Shown: positions 1-12,959 of the stretch, in pieces
Layout of the letters: the number at the start of each line of letters is the position of its first letter
Numbering within the stretch: the first letter of the stretch is position 1
The notes under the pieces: generated by a model
Seen by the model: the letters and a program-made list of their open reading frames with translations, nothing else
The model's database searches: none
What the model was told of the DNA's origin: nothing
Position numbers and translations under genes: made by a program
From: Euwallacea fornicatus
Lineage: Eukaryota; Arthropoda; Insecta; Coleoptera; Curculionidae
DNA: 64,000 nucleotides
Reading direction: 5' to 3'
Assembly: GCF_040115645.1 (NCBI RefSeq)
Contig: NC_089554.1
Location: 3,286,001-3,350,000 of the forward strand

Positions 1-231
1 AACTACAACATGGAAACTACAACGTTGAAACTACAACATTGAAACTACAACGTTGAAACTACAACGTTGAAACTACAACGTTGAAACTACAGCGTTGAAA
101 CTACAACATGGAAACTACAACGTTGAAACTACAACATTGAAACTACAACGTTGAAACTACAACGTTGAAACTACAACGTTGAAACTACAACGTTGAAACT
201 ACAACATTGAATTTACAACATTGAAACTTAC
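1..231. repeat. 14-bp minisatellite array
   Basis: About 16 head-to-tail copies of a 14-bp unit that reads GAAACTACAACGTT, with mostly CG/CA exchange and a few GG variants at the end of the unit. Copies stay in register until about base 205, where ATTTACAACATT marks decay, and the array then dissolves into unique sequence. It begins at the window edge, so its full length is unknown. No coding role is visible. Confidence 0.95.
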
Positions 232-1620
232 AATAATTGCTGAACACATTGAAATATTCCCGATGTACATCTGATCTAATAACACGAATTCCGTATCCGT
301 TAGATTCATTCTTCAGTATTGACATGAGTTGTATAAACGAAGGACTTTACACGCCCCTAAACGAAAAAATCGAACGGATTCAAATGTGGTGACGTGGGCG
401 CCCATGAATGTTAAGGCGAAAAAATGTTAAAATTAAAAAAAAAGTAGTGACGCATAAATAACAATAACAGCCACGAATAACACGGCTAAGTTTCAGCAAA
501 ACCGACAAAAGAATTATTAATTAAAATTTTTGCAAAAAAACGGTTTACACAAAACAAGTTGACGCCCTGTATCCTGAAAACTAGGCATTACCGAAGCAAT
601 GCTCACATAAACTTTCCGTCTCGAAATCACTCAAAGAATCACCTCTTCGAGTTTGGCCTCGTACTTTAATAACACCCTGTATATTCGAAACTGCCAACTG
701 TCGTACAAGCCACATTTTCTCCAATCGTCATCATTTGACGTGCAACATCTCCAGCTTGCGATCGTTCTATTGTTAACGTATCACCCTGTAGAAACAGCCG
801 TTGCCTTCAGCTTGACGACATGGTGATTTGCAGATAAAAGTAAAGAAAACATAATCCCACTTGTGCATTTTTTATGCAAGTTCGAGTAAGGGAACTGCAA
901 ACAAAACCAGCGTATTTCCAAGTGATCTAGAGGAGCATTTTTCGGTTAAAGCACTCCTGCATGTCGGTAAGTCGAAAGATAAATGTCAGCAGCAAGCATC
1001 AGAGTGAGTTTCAGAATTGTCGTATGCTCCCGCTGTTAATCAATAAGACTAATGGCCCTAATGGCACATAATGCGTTCAGCATCGCGCTTCGTAGGGGAA
1101 GTTGGGTCCTATTCAGGCCGGAGTGGATAAATGGGACGTTTTACTTGCTACATAATATCCAAGATATATTTGGAAACGGTAAATACCCGATACCACGTAT
1201 ATCTTGGTTGATGTGCCTACAGTCATTAGGGCGGGAATTTATTTTGAAAGGGATTAATGTTGGAAGTTATGGCGTTAATAAATCGGCTAATTCTCAACTT
1301 TCAAACGCCAGGAACTGTGATTAATATGAGAACTCGTGAAGGTCACAAAGTTTGGTAATCCTGTTGGACGAAGGAAGGTTACTAATTAAGGATTCATTAA
1401 ATCTGAATATGGCTCTGAAATAATTTATTACAGATGGATTACGAGGTAGAAAAACTCAATGGGCCTTTATTTCACCGAGAAAACGATGAAGCGTTTCGAG
1501 CGGTAATCTTAGACTATAATGTAATTAACGGTGACTGAGGGCCCCGTTGAATAAAAATTTCCTTTGGATTATTTCGGACTTTGTCTGAGGGATTTATTCG
1601 TGACGCAATTATTTTACGTA
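232..1620. other. non-coding stretch with three spaced CCCTGTA motifs
   Basis: No convincing gene is present. The 90-codon open frame at 1052-1324 resembles no family I know and has no splice or promoter context. The stretch does hold three same-orientation copies of the CACCCTGTA-type terminal motif, with CCCTGT at 565, 675 and 784, i.e. spaced 110 and 109 bp. The first two are followed by a short C/TGAAAC tail. This looks like the decayed end of a CAGGGTG-type miniature element. Confidence 0.5.
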
Positions 1621-1972
1621 CAGTTACTCACATAATTGAGCATACACCTCTGAATTTACCAAATGTGGTTCTAATTTTCAAATTTTAACCGACTTTTTGA
1701 ATGCCGATCCTGCATCTAAACAAGTCTCACAATGCCAACAACATTATATTAAAAAAAGAAATTTCGAACAAGCACTTTTACAACGGATTTTGAATATTTT
1801 AAGAAATCAAAGCGAATTACGACGACACAAAATTGAAGATACGCCTGCAAATAATCTATAAAATATCTACGGAATTTAGAAAAAAAAGTTGTTTGCGCAC
1901 TTAGGAATTCTTGGTTTTATACGTCAGTTGTTTTCTGTAGTTACTTGCATTAGTAAATCATCTTAATCAAAA

Positions 1973-2990
1973 ATGGCACGTGTTCGAAGCGAAATATCAA
2001 TTGATATGAGAAAGCAAACTATAAAGTGGCATTGCCAAGGAAAATCGTTTCGTGAAATAGGAAAATTGACTGACAAAAACCATTCCGCAATACAGAAGAC
2101 TACTAATCGGTACAGATATGAAGGAACAATCGAAAATAAACCTGGAAGAGGAAGGAAAAGGATCCTGAGTGCTCAAGATGAGCGTTTTAAATTGCGACAA
2201 ATTAAAGGAAATCCTAAAAGAAGTGTTGGACAACTACGCCAGGAGGTCGAGGGAAGAATACATCGGACGACATCCAATGAAACAATACGAAGAGCACTTC
2301 GGAACAACAATTTTCATGGTAGAATTGCACGTAAGAAACCCTTCATTTCCAAACGAAATCGTCTTAAAAGATTGGAATTTGCCAAAGAATATGTTGATTG
2401 TGATGTATCGTTTTGGAACAACGTAATGTTTTCCGATGAGACCAAAATCAATTTATTTGGCTCTGATGGTCGTCAAATTGTCTGGAGAAAGCCTTCAGAA
2501 CAGAGCAAACCGTTCCTACAGTAAAACACGGAGGTGGTAGCGTCCTATTGTGGGGTTGTATGGGAACTGAAGGATCTGGGACTTTGGAATTCATCGACGG
2601 TATTATGAATAAGGAGAGATACCTGGAAATTAAAAAAAATAATTTGCATCGTTCAGCTGAAAAATTAAAAATGCCTCGATGTTGCTACTTTCACCAAGAC
2701 AACGATCCCAAACACACTGCGGCTGTAGTTAAGCAGTGGCTAATATACAACGTTCCTCGATTAGTAAACCCACCCCCACGATCACCAGACATCAATCCCT
2801 TGGAAAATTTGTGGATGGACATGAAAAGGACCCTTAAAAAAAACAATCTTCACATATCTTCCAACTCAAGCAAGATATTATTGATGTATGGGAAAACATC
2901 CCGTCTTCCGTTACGAAAAACTTGGTAGCATCTATGCCAGATGGTCTAAAGGCCGTAATTGATGCTAAGGGATTTGCGACCCATTATTAA
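1973..2990 (+). pseudogene. Tc1-type DD34E transposase, two frameshifts
   Basis: This is a cut-and-paste transposase with an N-terminal paired-like helix-turn-helix domain and a C-terminal DDE catalytic domain. The first frame (183 codons from ATG 1973) carries the DNA-binding region, an arginine-rich GRGRKR hinge and the first catalytic Asp in MFSDETKINLFGSDG. Around 2500-2524 the frame shifts and the protein continues with VKHGGGSVLLWGCMG, the second Asp in FHQDNDPKHTA and the Glu in SPDINPLENLW. There are 34 residues between them, the Tc1 spacing. A second shift near 2860 moves the C-terminus into another frame ending at the stop at 2988-2990. I see no other stop codons, so decay is recent. 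It cannot make a working enzyme as it stands. Confidence 0.9.
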
Positions 2991-3280
2991 ACAAAATTAT
3001 CTTTAGAAATTCATTATTATTAAGCGGTGTATCTTTAATTTTGTGTCATCGTATTTCGCTTTGATTTCATAAAATCTTTAAAATACGATGTTAAATTGAT
3101 TTTTTTCGATCTAACTGTTAGAATAGATATGTAGTACATTAAAATTATTGTTCAAGACATGCAGCGAACTTCAAGCTTCAAATATCTCAAGAAGGAAGCC
3201 TCGTAGAGATTTTTAACAAGAGACCTTTTTTCCTTGAAAAATGTAGGAAAACACAAGTTTTGTCATAAATAAATTTTATA

Positions 3281-3593
3281 CCGGGTGATGATAAAGTTAT
3301 GCCCTTTTAAAGAGGGTTCATCGAGCGCTGACAACGCCCTCTACATTGTGCATCGAAAATGTAAACGGATTCTGATTTCTTATCCCCAAAAACCGCCCGA
3401 CACGACATTTTGTGTAGATAGCAGCGTTACCAACCAAGAAGTTAATTTTTTTGCTTTTTTTTTGTTTTCACTTTGACGCCCTGTATTTCGAAAACCGTCC
3501 ACTTTTGGACCAAGGTAAATTGGGTTAAATCGTCATGTTTCGACCTCAGAAATCTGTGGTTGAATTTTGTACAGACCTTTTAGAGACACCCTG
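3281..3593. mobile_element. 313-bp miniature element nested in the Tc1 copy
   Basis: It begins CCGGGTG and ends CACCCTG, with TA on both sides (3279-3280 and 3594-3595). A second CCCTGTA lies inside the right end, its G at 3483 exactly 110 bp from the outer one at 3593, and it is followed by TTTCGAAAAC. Beyond the terminal 7 bp the two ends are not obviously complementary. It contains no transposase, so it would have moved in trans. Its position shows it inserted after the Tc1 copy. Confidence 0.6.
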
Positions 3594-3693
3594 TATAGGA
3601 GGGAGATATGTTATTCCAAAGGCTGTTTAAATTGAAGAAATAGACCTTTATTTGATAAAATCAGAGGTGTATACTCCATGGTGTGAGTAACTG

Positions 3694-5149
3694 TATGCGT
3701 GGGTTATTAAGAAAGGTTCATTAAGGTTGTGAATTAAAAAAAAAACGAGCTGTGTTACAACAATCTGGAGTGTCCACGACACCTCTTGAACCCGTTTTTA
3801 TTCGGATTTTATATTGTAGGATTTTTTAAATCCAACGTTCAATGGCTCTTGATTTATCTACTTTTCGAACTCTCCTCGAAACTCTGAATGCTTTTTACTT
3901 TGAACACTTTTCGCCGAACTCGACAATTTTTTTGAGAACGTGCACCAATTGTTGTGGTGGAGGCTCACGGGTGCAAAAACGACGGCGCAGCTTTTAGAGC
4001 CAGGTCAATCGCAAACTGTCCATTTTTAAACGATTCCGTACAATAGTAATGTCCCCACACCGAGGCACGAACCCTTTAATATAAATTTAATTTGATTTAG
4101 AAACGGCATTAATTTTATACAGAAAAGAGGTCGTTGGGGAAAAAATAGAGGCATTTCCTTTACGTTTTATTTCCAGACATTTTTTTTGAGCAGCTCTGCG
4201 GAAATATTCCATTGGCCTTATGCGTCTTGAATTATTTTACGGTCGCCCGGCAAAAACTATTTGCGGAGCTTCCAGGCTATGAAAGTCACACGGTGATTAT
4301 CCCACCTGCAAAAACTTCGTGGCGGTTGAAATTGGGACGTTGATTCTTGAATGTCTTCGACTTTTTTCCAATGTGTTATTTAATAAAACTTTACATCGCT
4401 ACCTGTACTGGACCATTGTAAGCTCGTTTATTTCGCAGGCACGATGGCCGAGGGTACATGTATAGTGCTCTGCAGCGTGCATAAAACGACTTTTATGCGG
4501 CCGGCTCTTTAAAAACTACCACGGTGCCATAATGCCAGAAGTTGCAATTTCGGTACGGCTAAAGAGTTGGACAAATTCATTACGCTTCCTAATGTCTAAA
4601 TGCGGCAATTATGTAAATATGTTACACAGTGTTTCTATTTGTGTTGGAATCGTGTAGGAATTTTTTTCATTGTCGATTTTTCGAAAAAACGTGATTCTTC
4701 GTATAGAGTTCTGCAGGGTCTCAAGCCTACAATGACATAGCAAGACGTGACACGTTTGAAGTCGTATATGGGCATTCGTAAAAATACGATTTTTTCTCAA
4801 GAATGCTCTTAGCTTCCATAATGGCCATTATCCGTTGTTTATTGAAAACCTAATAACTTATCGCCTTTTCGCGTGTTTTCATAGCAACAGCGCAATTTAA
4901 ATGAGCAATTAATGCGAAACAACAACTTATTTTGCTCCTAGGACGAAACAAAGAGTTAACAACAATTTGTGTAACTATGTAGAATTACGTAATTCAGTTT
5001 TGAGTTATTCCATCGGCGCCTTGCCCTATCTTTCAAAACGTCTAATCGTTCATTTGCCAAATACTCTTAATATATTCATTATCACATTTAGTACGATTTC
5101 CTGACGTGTTTTCAAAACGATCATTTCCAACTGGTTAGAATATCTCGAA
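3694..5149. other. non-coding stretch, nothing recognised
   Basis: AT-rich unique-looking DNA. The short open frames here (for example 4609-4800, minus) have no recognisable motifs. I see no inverted-repeat pair or tandem repeat. Confidence 0.4.
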
Positions 5150-5345
5150 ACGACACGCGCTGATAGATTTTCTACTCCAAGTAACTCCGTAAAAATAATC
5201 TATAGGGGTCAGGTCGAGAGATCTAGCAGGTCAAAAAATATATGAATGTCTCTGAGCTATTTTTCCACTGAAAATATTTTGAAGATATTCTCAAATAGCT
5301 AATGTAACGTGCCACGAGGCGTGGCCTTGTCGAGGCAACATTTGC
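5150..5345 (-). pseudogene. fragment of DD41D-like transposase
   Basis: Read on the minus strand, one frame gives PARSLDLTPIDYF, the SPDLTPxDFF block that carries the third catalytic Asp. Upstream of it lies a decayed RQGHASWHVTLAI, corresponding to the QQDGAxxH block with the second Asp. Stops and shifts interrupt it, and the N-terminus, C-terminus and element ends are not recognisable. Assignment to the D(41)D lineage is by the block wording only, since shifts prevent an exact spacing count. Confidence 0.6.
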
Positions 5346-7726
5346 TGACGACTTTGTAGAGGTGAAACATTCTAACACACATCAAACTTCAGAGCTGAAG
5401 AATAATTATGTGTTTTGAACGAGTGAATGGCTATGCCGACGCACTGGTAAAATTACTTAAAACTGAAGTAAATATTTTTGCATAGTTAGGCAAATTGTTA
5501 ACTCTTCGTCTTTTCTCACTAGTGAAATAACTGATCCTTGTGCGTTAATTATTGATTTCAATTGCGCAATTGTTAGGAAGACATATTAAAAGTCGAAAAT
5601 TTATCCTGTTTTCACTAAACAAGGGACGATGCGCATTGTTGAAACTAAGAACAACAAAACGTTTTCGAGCGAAAATTCACATCTTAACGAAGCTGGGGTA
5701 CTACCCCAAAAATATAACGGCTGATTATTTCATTTTAGGTTTAAGACCGTGCAGAACTTCTTATGAAGTATAACTCTTTTTCGCAAAAGTGAAAATAGAA
5801 AAGTCCTCCATATGATTCCAACTGAAGAAGATGCGCTGTATTGTTGGTGCACGAGAGTTTTTTTACTGCGCATGCATCAGAATCGGCGATTACGCAGCAG
5901 TGTTGTTGCTAGGGAGACAGCATTAGAAATTTGAATTCCCACATCTTTACCTAGAAAATTAAAGTTGCCGCATGTGTTACGTAACTAGTTGTGAAATGAG
6001 ACGCCATTTAGTGCCCTGATTGGATCATAGAACTGTTAGGTAAAAATTTGGAGAAATTCCACTGCTGCCTGAGACGTGCAAATAATTCTTATTATTCCGG
6101 GTAAGACCTTTGAATTTCAAATATGTAGAACGTTCCAGGGTTAGGAATATTCCGCTCCCTAGTATTCCTAGGACATCCTTAAGCTTATCCGGTTTTCATA
6201 TCATTTCAAAAAAGCAAGGAATGCTATTTTCCTATTTTCACGATATGTATAAGACAGGAACTGCACTGTTAAAGAACGGAGAGCATAGACAAACCGCGCA
6301 ATTTTAGTGGTGAAATATATTTCTGTACGAGGTATATTACATTCTTGACATTCCCCCAGCTATTTCGGGACTTTACGGCTAAAATAGCCCGCATCCTGTT
6401 TCCCTGCACCGCTTTGTTTATTTGTCTTCTCCATTCATGTGCCGTGGGAAAATCCGGGAATAAACAGAATTTCATCGGATCAAAACACGCATCACTTACT
6501 TACCTTGAGGCGACAATAAACCATAATTTACATTTTTCGTAAAACGAGGAATGTGTTTTGATTAATTTATTAAATTCCCAGGAATTTGCCCCGCCTTTGA
6601 AACTTCTTATGAAACAAGCAAGGCATATTTATGAATATCTTACACGCACTGTGCCCCTTGATTAATTTCCTTATTGAAATGACGTTCTTAGGTTGCGAAA
6701 TCCCAAAGTTGGTTAGGCCTCGTGGTTGTCTGATGATGACGCGAAAGAGTGATGAGTTCATTAAGTTCCGAAAGGTTAATTTAAGAGACAAGGAGTATGC
6801 GTTTAATGAAGAGAATTAATCAAAAATATGCAGATTATGATTTAGCTTTGTAAGCGCAAGCATTGCTGGCATTTTCGTAATAGATATATGTTAGTTAATT
6901 TGATGGAGCCACTTTCCGTCAACAACGAGACGGCAAATAAATAATATTGGGGTGCTGCGAATATCATTCAATATCGCTAATTATTGATCTTAAATTAATT
7001 GTCCCAGCTCCAAGGCGATCCCTTTATAACAGACGATCCACCGCAATCCATTGTAGTTTGTTTGCATGTGATACCCCCTAGTGCGGAACAATGCAATTCA
7101 TCTTCATAACAAACATTCGACTGTTACATAATATCGGGGTGCCATCAATGAGAGTGTGACTCATAAATTGTATGAGGGTAATATACACATGGGGTATGTT
7201 GGTTTCCATTCCCCTTCTTTGTCGTGTTAAGTGTCCGAGGCGAAGTGTCGCTCCGTCTGGGACAGATTATGTTACTTTTCACGTCCTGTGAGTAACGAAT
7301 CTATTTGTGCATAACAAGAAAATCTGCCCGGAATCAATCTGCAGCGTGTGGCCGCCCCATTGCTGGATTGAGGGAAAATTTTCCTTCTAGCCAAGCCGCC
7401 CATTCGGCCCCGTTGTGAATGTTTAGAAATACAGAGGGCTGCGTGAAAAACGGAAAATGCTGTGAAATCGTTGTTCTTAGAGCGATTTTCAAAATGAAAA
7501 AAACCTACCAAAGTTGCTGGGAGGATTCTGACACAAAGAACCATTTTACTTCAATCAATTTTTTGCAAGGAAACACGGATGTAAATTCTTTTTTCGAATG
7601 GCAACCATGTTTTTTATATTTTTTAAAAGTTGCCCACATTTTTTAAAAACATATTGATAAACAGTTTTTGTTATTTTCTCCAATGATTTCTCAAAAAAAA
7701 AATGATTTTTTAAAATTTTTATTGTA
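5346..7726. other. non-coding stretch, nothing recognised
   Basis: About 2.4 kb without a recognisable gene or repeat pair. Open frames of 60-75 codons occur on both strands (5552-5773, 6110-6307, 6269-6475, 6570-6791), overlap each other and lack any family motif. This is what chance gives in DNA of this composition. Confidence 0.4.
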
Positions 7727-7960
7727 CTAACATTTATTCCAAATGTTTACCATTTGGTCGAGCACATAAGCGACTTTTTTCGATAACGCGGAAAGTTGTA
7801 TCACTAAAAAAATAATAATATGAATAATTTGTCGTCTTAAGATGTCTACATTTTCAGGTGGAATGCTACAGCTTCGAGATAACCCCATAAAAAAATCCAT
7901 CGGTGCCAAATCCGGGCTAGGTGCTGTCCAGCTAATAGGTCCATTTGTTCCTATTCAGTT
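7727..7960 (-). pseudogene. C-terminal fragment of DD41D-like transposase
   Basis: The minus strand reads IGTNGPISWTAPSPDLAPMDFF. This matches the WIGRxGPxxWPxRSPDLTPxDFFLWG signature around the last catalytic Asp of the D(41)D transposases seen elsewhere in this window. After DFF the frame shifts by one and continues LWGYLEAVAF, the usual next motif. The rest of the enzyme is absent. The open frame of 60 codons at 7727-7909 is the part without a stop. Confidence 0.72.
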
Positions 7961-8339
7961 CCCGTTAAAATGTTCATTTAAATTGTCAATGTTTAAAAGT
8001 ATATTATGAGGCGGAGCAGATAGTTCAAGAAGTTTTGTGACTGAACAGAGAGCAAACTAAAATACCGATCTCGGTTCAAAGGACCATTTATGATAAACGG
8101 ACCAATCAACCTACGACTTCCGATTATCTCATACCACGCATTCAAGCTAAGTCTTCTCTGGAAACTCGTCTCAAGAACTAAGTTGGAATTCTCTGTTGAC
8201 TAATACCGATGTGTTCTTCTGTCATTAATGCCCAAAAGACCACATTACTCGGTGCGCAACTGAGTTTCCGGGTTTATTCGATCAATGAAAAATGGAAGAT
8301 TTCAAGAGAAATACATAAAATGGCTTATTGAAAATTTCG

Positions 8340-9245
8340 TCCTTCACTACCTACATATTATCGCCATTCTTATGGTAATATATGAATCCAGCGACGATAA
8401 AACGACGCGTCTTTGGACCGAAACCATTCATCCAACCAATTTTTCACTTCTTTGAAATTGACCAAATGTGGCCCTGCCAAACCATACGCCCTCGACCGGA
8501 ATCAATGATAATCCGGACGAGCCAGGTCTGGCGAATATGGTGATTGTTGTAGCAGATCCCATTTCAGAGTGTGGATGGTGTTCTGGACGATGGAAATGCG
8601 ATGTCATGGAAAGTTGTCGTGCTGCAATATCACTCGTAAGTCTCTCGTGTCTCATTCTAGCCACTTTTCGACCAGTGCATGGTTCAGATTGATTACTTGT
8701 TGTCGGTAGCGTTGCCCAATGACAGTTTCGGTAGATTTCAACAGCTCATAGTACAGGATTTCTTACTGGTCCCTCCAAACACAGAGCGTTCTCTTCTTTC
8801 CGAACCGATTTGGCCGTGTCGTCGACGTCGATGCTTCACCAGAAAACCACGACTTTTTACGTTTGGGATTCTCAAAGAATACCCATTTTTCATCTCCAGT
8901 AACAATTCAATTCATGAAATTCTTTCTTTTATGCTGTAAAAGCAACATATCGGAAGCGGTCCTTCAATTTTCGATCTTTCTCTCAGCCAAACCATGCGGT
9001 ACTCATTTTCCCTCGTTTTGAATTTTTTCCATAGCTTATGAACGTTTGAAAATACCTTGGCGAGTCATGTTTACTGCCTCCGCAAGTTGATCTTGTGTTT
9101 GCATATCATCTTCATTCAATAACGCTCGCAGATCAGCGTGTTGAATTGTGCATATTCCGCGTAGGTGTCCTCAAGCAAATGACGTGCTTCAGCTGCACTT
9201 TTTTTCAAGTGGAAGCAGAAAAGCAAAATTTCTCATGAATCCTAT
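8340..9245 (-). pseudogene. decayed mariner transposase
   Basis: Minus-strand reading from high to low coordinate gives a decayed N-terminal FHLKKSAAEA region, then LNEDDMQTQDQLAEAVNMTRQ (helix-turn-helix), a VPHGL motif and TGDEKWVFFENPKRKKSW with the first catalytic Asp. It continues with CVWRDQ, EILYYELL, QHDN (second Asp), SPYSPDLARPDYH (third Asp) and the C-terminal FRSKDASFYRRW and LPERW. Several frameshifts and stops break it, and a piece between the N-terminal part and LNEDDM appears to be missing. The order and content are those of a mariner transposase of roughly 345 residues. It is inactive. Confidence 0.82.
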
Positions 9246-9566
9246 TTATTTGGCACAAAACTTGACATTTCCGTTTTTAGAAAAAATATTTTTGCGTCGC
9301 GATACGTGTTAATGTTACAACTGGTTATTCTCAAGAACTGCCCCTCCTTAAGCTATAAACAAAACACGACTTCTGACATATACGTCAACTATATGTGTCG
9401 TCAGCGCCATCCATGGGTGAAATCCGGAAACTTAGTTGTCCACCCAGTATCGTTGAGTGAAAATGCGATCCTCTCGTACTTCACAACCATTCACAGAACA
9501 CTGTAATTGTCTGTTTCTGGCATTATTTTCTAGCGGTTGTAATTGATGTAGCAGGAAAGGAGTGGA

Positions 9567-10512
9567 CAGGGTGTCTACGTGAAAAATCCCCACCCCCCTC
9601 TAACTTTTTAAAATATTGAAATAACTTGTTTTAAACAAAAGCTGTTTTAAAGTTTATGTAGTTTTCCAAGATTGTCAGTAGTTTCATACAGGGCGTTCAA
9701 TAAACACGTGCCAACCCAATATTTCATTTTTTGAACAATAAAGCGTTACATTTTTACATATACTTAAATTCTGCATTTTATTACGAATTCAACGATATAT
9801 ATGTGATGGAGTGATATGATAGCGAAATGCCTGCAAAATTTGGAAAAAAGATATCGATTATGTGTCGAACATGGCGGAAGGAACTTTGAACAATACTTGT
9901 AAAGTAATAACAAAAATAAAGAAAAAAGTTTACTCTGCCTCATTGTCATTGTATTCAATTTAATTTAAATTTTAATTAGTAATACTTCTTATGCTCCTGT
10001 TGGGCTGAAAAGTAACTATTGAGGCTGGAAAATGAGAAAAATAAAAAATATCTTTTGAAGCATGTTTTTTTCTCATGTTTTAAGTAAATTGACAAAATTT
10101 GACATCTTTCTTCTTCACTATAAATCATTTTTCATAAAAAATATTGATTATAACGGCAATAAATTATTTAATTTAATTTTGAGACAATCCATAACAATGA
10201 CAAAAGGAATGACTACTGCTCACCACATCAGCTATATTGCTTTCATAACTAAGAACATTCGTAGAACACTGCCATCGAACTATATTGGACGGAAGTAAAT
10301 TTTTGTAAATATTTCAAAAATTATAAGATTTCAGGTGTGATATATATCTATCGTTGACTTGTAATTAAATGAAAAATTTAAATATGCAAAAAAGTGATGT
10401 TTAATTGTTAAAAAATATGAAATTTCAAGGACTGTCTGTTAGAAATTTTTTTTCTTATTTCGATACATTAAAAAGTTAGAGGTGGGGTGGATCTTTTCGC
10501 GTGCACACCCTG
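9567..10512. mobile_element. 946-bp CAGGGTG-type miniature element
   Basis: The left end CAGGGTGTCTACGTGAAAA and the reverse-complemented right end CAGGGTGTGCACGCGAAAA pair over about 70 bp, sharing CTCTAACTTTTTAA and GAAATAA further in. The right flank is TA (10513-10514); the left flank is GA, a likely mutated TA. A second internal CAGGGCG occurs at 9689, 122 bp in from the left end. No transposase motif is visible inside, so it is non-autonomous. Confidence 0.78.
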
Positions 10513-12959
10513 TATTTGTATTTCCTTGAATTGCAAGTATCGTTCCCTGCGAAGTCCCACAATTTCGGGTAACATCCCTTGAAAAAGTTTGAGGTGCTTC
10601 GTGAAAATGCAACACGTTCATCTCCACATCAGTGTTGAATTTACAATCTTTAGTCGCTGCTGGAAATTTCTCTGCGCATCATGGAACTGCTTCATGAGAA
10701 TTTTTTAAATTCTCAAAAAATACTTGCAACATGTTAACCCTTGATTAGCCATTGTTGACTTCATTTGACGCCGAGTTTCACACTTAATTGTTTAACAATT
10801 TTTAAATGTCACATTAACCAAATGAAATAAAATTAATTGAGAATACCGAGAATTCTCAAAAATTTTATTTAGTTGTTTAATTTTAAAAATCGGTTGACAA
10901 AAAATGACCTCGCAGCTTTGTCCGGTTTTCATGCAGCTTTTTGTATACAGGATGATTCAAACAGTGCCTAAAGCACACAATCGCGTCTGGTTCGAGACTA
11001 ATACGGACAATAACGACGGAAATATAGCTGAAAAATGACTTTTCCTAATGAAATTGCGGGGTGAATTATTGGCCGTAAAGGAAATGTATACAATGTCCGA
11101 TTTTTATAACTTGGAATAAAAGTATACCTTCGGGGTGGCCGTTACCTAACTCGTTGGATGGTAACTTTTTTAATAGGTAGTAAAAACAAATTCGGTTAAG
11201 TGAGAGAAGTTGGACCGAATCCCCGGAAATTGCTGCCCGTTTCAGATTTAACAGAAGTTTTAGGATTACCGACGGTAAAGGTCAAAAGTTGGTTATTGTT
11301 GCAATACAAAATATCCCGTATCTTGCAGGGAAATAATGAAAAATCCCCATGATAGGTGTCTTGACGAAGAGTCTGATGGTGGCCGTTAAAAACATTTCCG
11401 AAGATATTGAACAAATTAATTTTTTTAAGGACCTTATCCACTGAAAAAACCTATTTTTCCTTTACGATGGCCCCCTATTAAAAAAAACGTCACTTATGTA
11501 CAGGCAAAAAATGCGCCACCCTGTACATAAAGCAGAAATGTAACTTTGAACGAAGACAACTGAGTTCCAATTAGATAACGTAAAATTTCGATGAAATGCT
11601 AACAAAACAAAATCCTTCAACTTTCTTTGAATTTGCATACAAATAATGTGAATTTCAATAACATACACATTATAAGCACAAAACGGTAAGACAGGTCTTA
11701 AGGAAATAAATCTGTTTCATAGACGTTTCTATGATTAATCCCACATGCACGCTCTAAATCCACTTGCATTATTGCATCGCAGAGAGTTTAAACTCACCGA
11801 TCGAGATTGTTATCGGTCTCGCAATAATTAACGTAATTAAACTTTTTAAATAATTAGAGAAGACAAAAAAAACAATTTGAGTTAACCACTTTCTCCTATT
11901 TTGTCGAAGTATCGGCGTTTCCCTCATATTCATGGCCCCTTTTTGCCGTTCGACGACCCTCCTGAAATGATGCCGGCATAAGGAAATCTAAACTCAATCT
12001 TGGAAACGACTTTTTACACCCTTAGGGGCAAGACAAGACAACTACGGAGGCACGTTTCACAGTAGAAACGAATATTTTATGTGATAAGTTAGCTTAGGTC
12101 TGTATAATTTTGAACAAAAAAGATCAGGACAAGTTTATAGATAACTTCATGAGTTGTGAAACTGGCAAGCGCAGTATAACTAGTAGATTGCTTTTCTCCC
12201 TCAAGGGCAACACCTCATCTACAGCTAGAAACCTACACATCGCGCGGGTTAATCCATCTAACGACAAAAAAGGGAGCCTGTTAAACTGGCAACTTGAAAT
12301 TGCGGTAGTTCACTTAATACCCTTTTTTACAAAGCGTCATGCTGATGTTGGCCAATTTATCAAATTTGATACATTATGTTCACATATTAACCCTCTTACT
12401 ACCATCCATCAAGCTGTTAATTTGGTTTCAACATAGTATGTGTGGCGCGAGAGCTTAAATAATGGTCTACAAGTGATGGAAAGGAGCGGCTTTTCCCATT
12501 TTTTGGAAAGGCTGGAAATTTGGAAAAAAGTCGAAAATTTGCTGCTCACGTACCCAAGCCAATTTACCCACGCGGGAGAAATGCTTTTTTTACATTTTTT
12601 TTAACGAGAACGTTCGTAAATTTGAGTAATCCAATTCAGATGGTGAACAGTGTTATTTTAATTTAAATCCTGAGACGACTAATTTGAATCGTACGCGTCA
12701 TAGTTAAATATGCCCCAATTTTCAGAACTAATTTTAATTCTTGTCGTCCGGAGATTGTGACGTCAAACAGAAGAGTTTAAATTAATTAATAGCCGGAAGC
12801 TTTACAAACATATCGGAGATTTAGTAGTTCATAAGTTTCTACTATTATGGCACTAGAATTTTTGGGGCTGTCCATAAAGGAACTTCGTATTTTTGCAGCG
12901 ACTGAGTTTGACTGCCTTGAATTTCATTCAGATCTGTCAATTTGTTGTTCGTATCAATT
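10513..12959. other. non-coding stretch with stray terminal motifs
   Basis: No gene recognised. Isolated motifs occur: TACAGGATG near 10948 and CACCCTGTA near 11518. Their inner flanks do not pair convincingly, so I do not call an element. A 108-codon open frame at 12110-12436 has no family motif. Confidence 0.35.

Larger units (their letters stand above)
1621..3693 (+). mobile_element. Tc1-type DNA transposon with inverted ends
   Basis: The left end reads CAGTTACTCACA followed by ATACACCTCTGA. The right end, reverse-complemented, gives the same CAGTTACTCACA and ATACACCTCTGA blocks. TA dinucleotides flank both ends (1619-1620 and 3694-3695), the target duplication expected for Tc1/mariner. 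The transposase remnant lies between them. The element is about 2.07 kb, longer than the usual 1.6 kb Tc1, because a 313-bp miniature element sits in its 3' part at 3281-3593. Confidence 0.88.

Noticed and set aside
1..231. CRISPR-like regular repeat
   Set aside because: The 14-bp units are directly adjacent with no spacers, in a eukaryotic context. It is a minisatellite.
10948..11525. Possible CAGGATG...CACCCTG miniature element
   Set aside because: The two motifs face each other, but the sequences inside them do not pair beyond the motif itself.
12110..12436. 108-codon open frame on the plus strand
   Set aside because: Resembles nothing I know and has no promoter or splice context. Frames of this length occur by chance in a 64-kb window.
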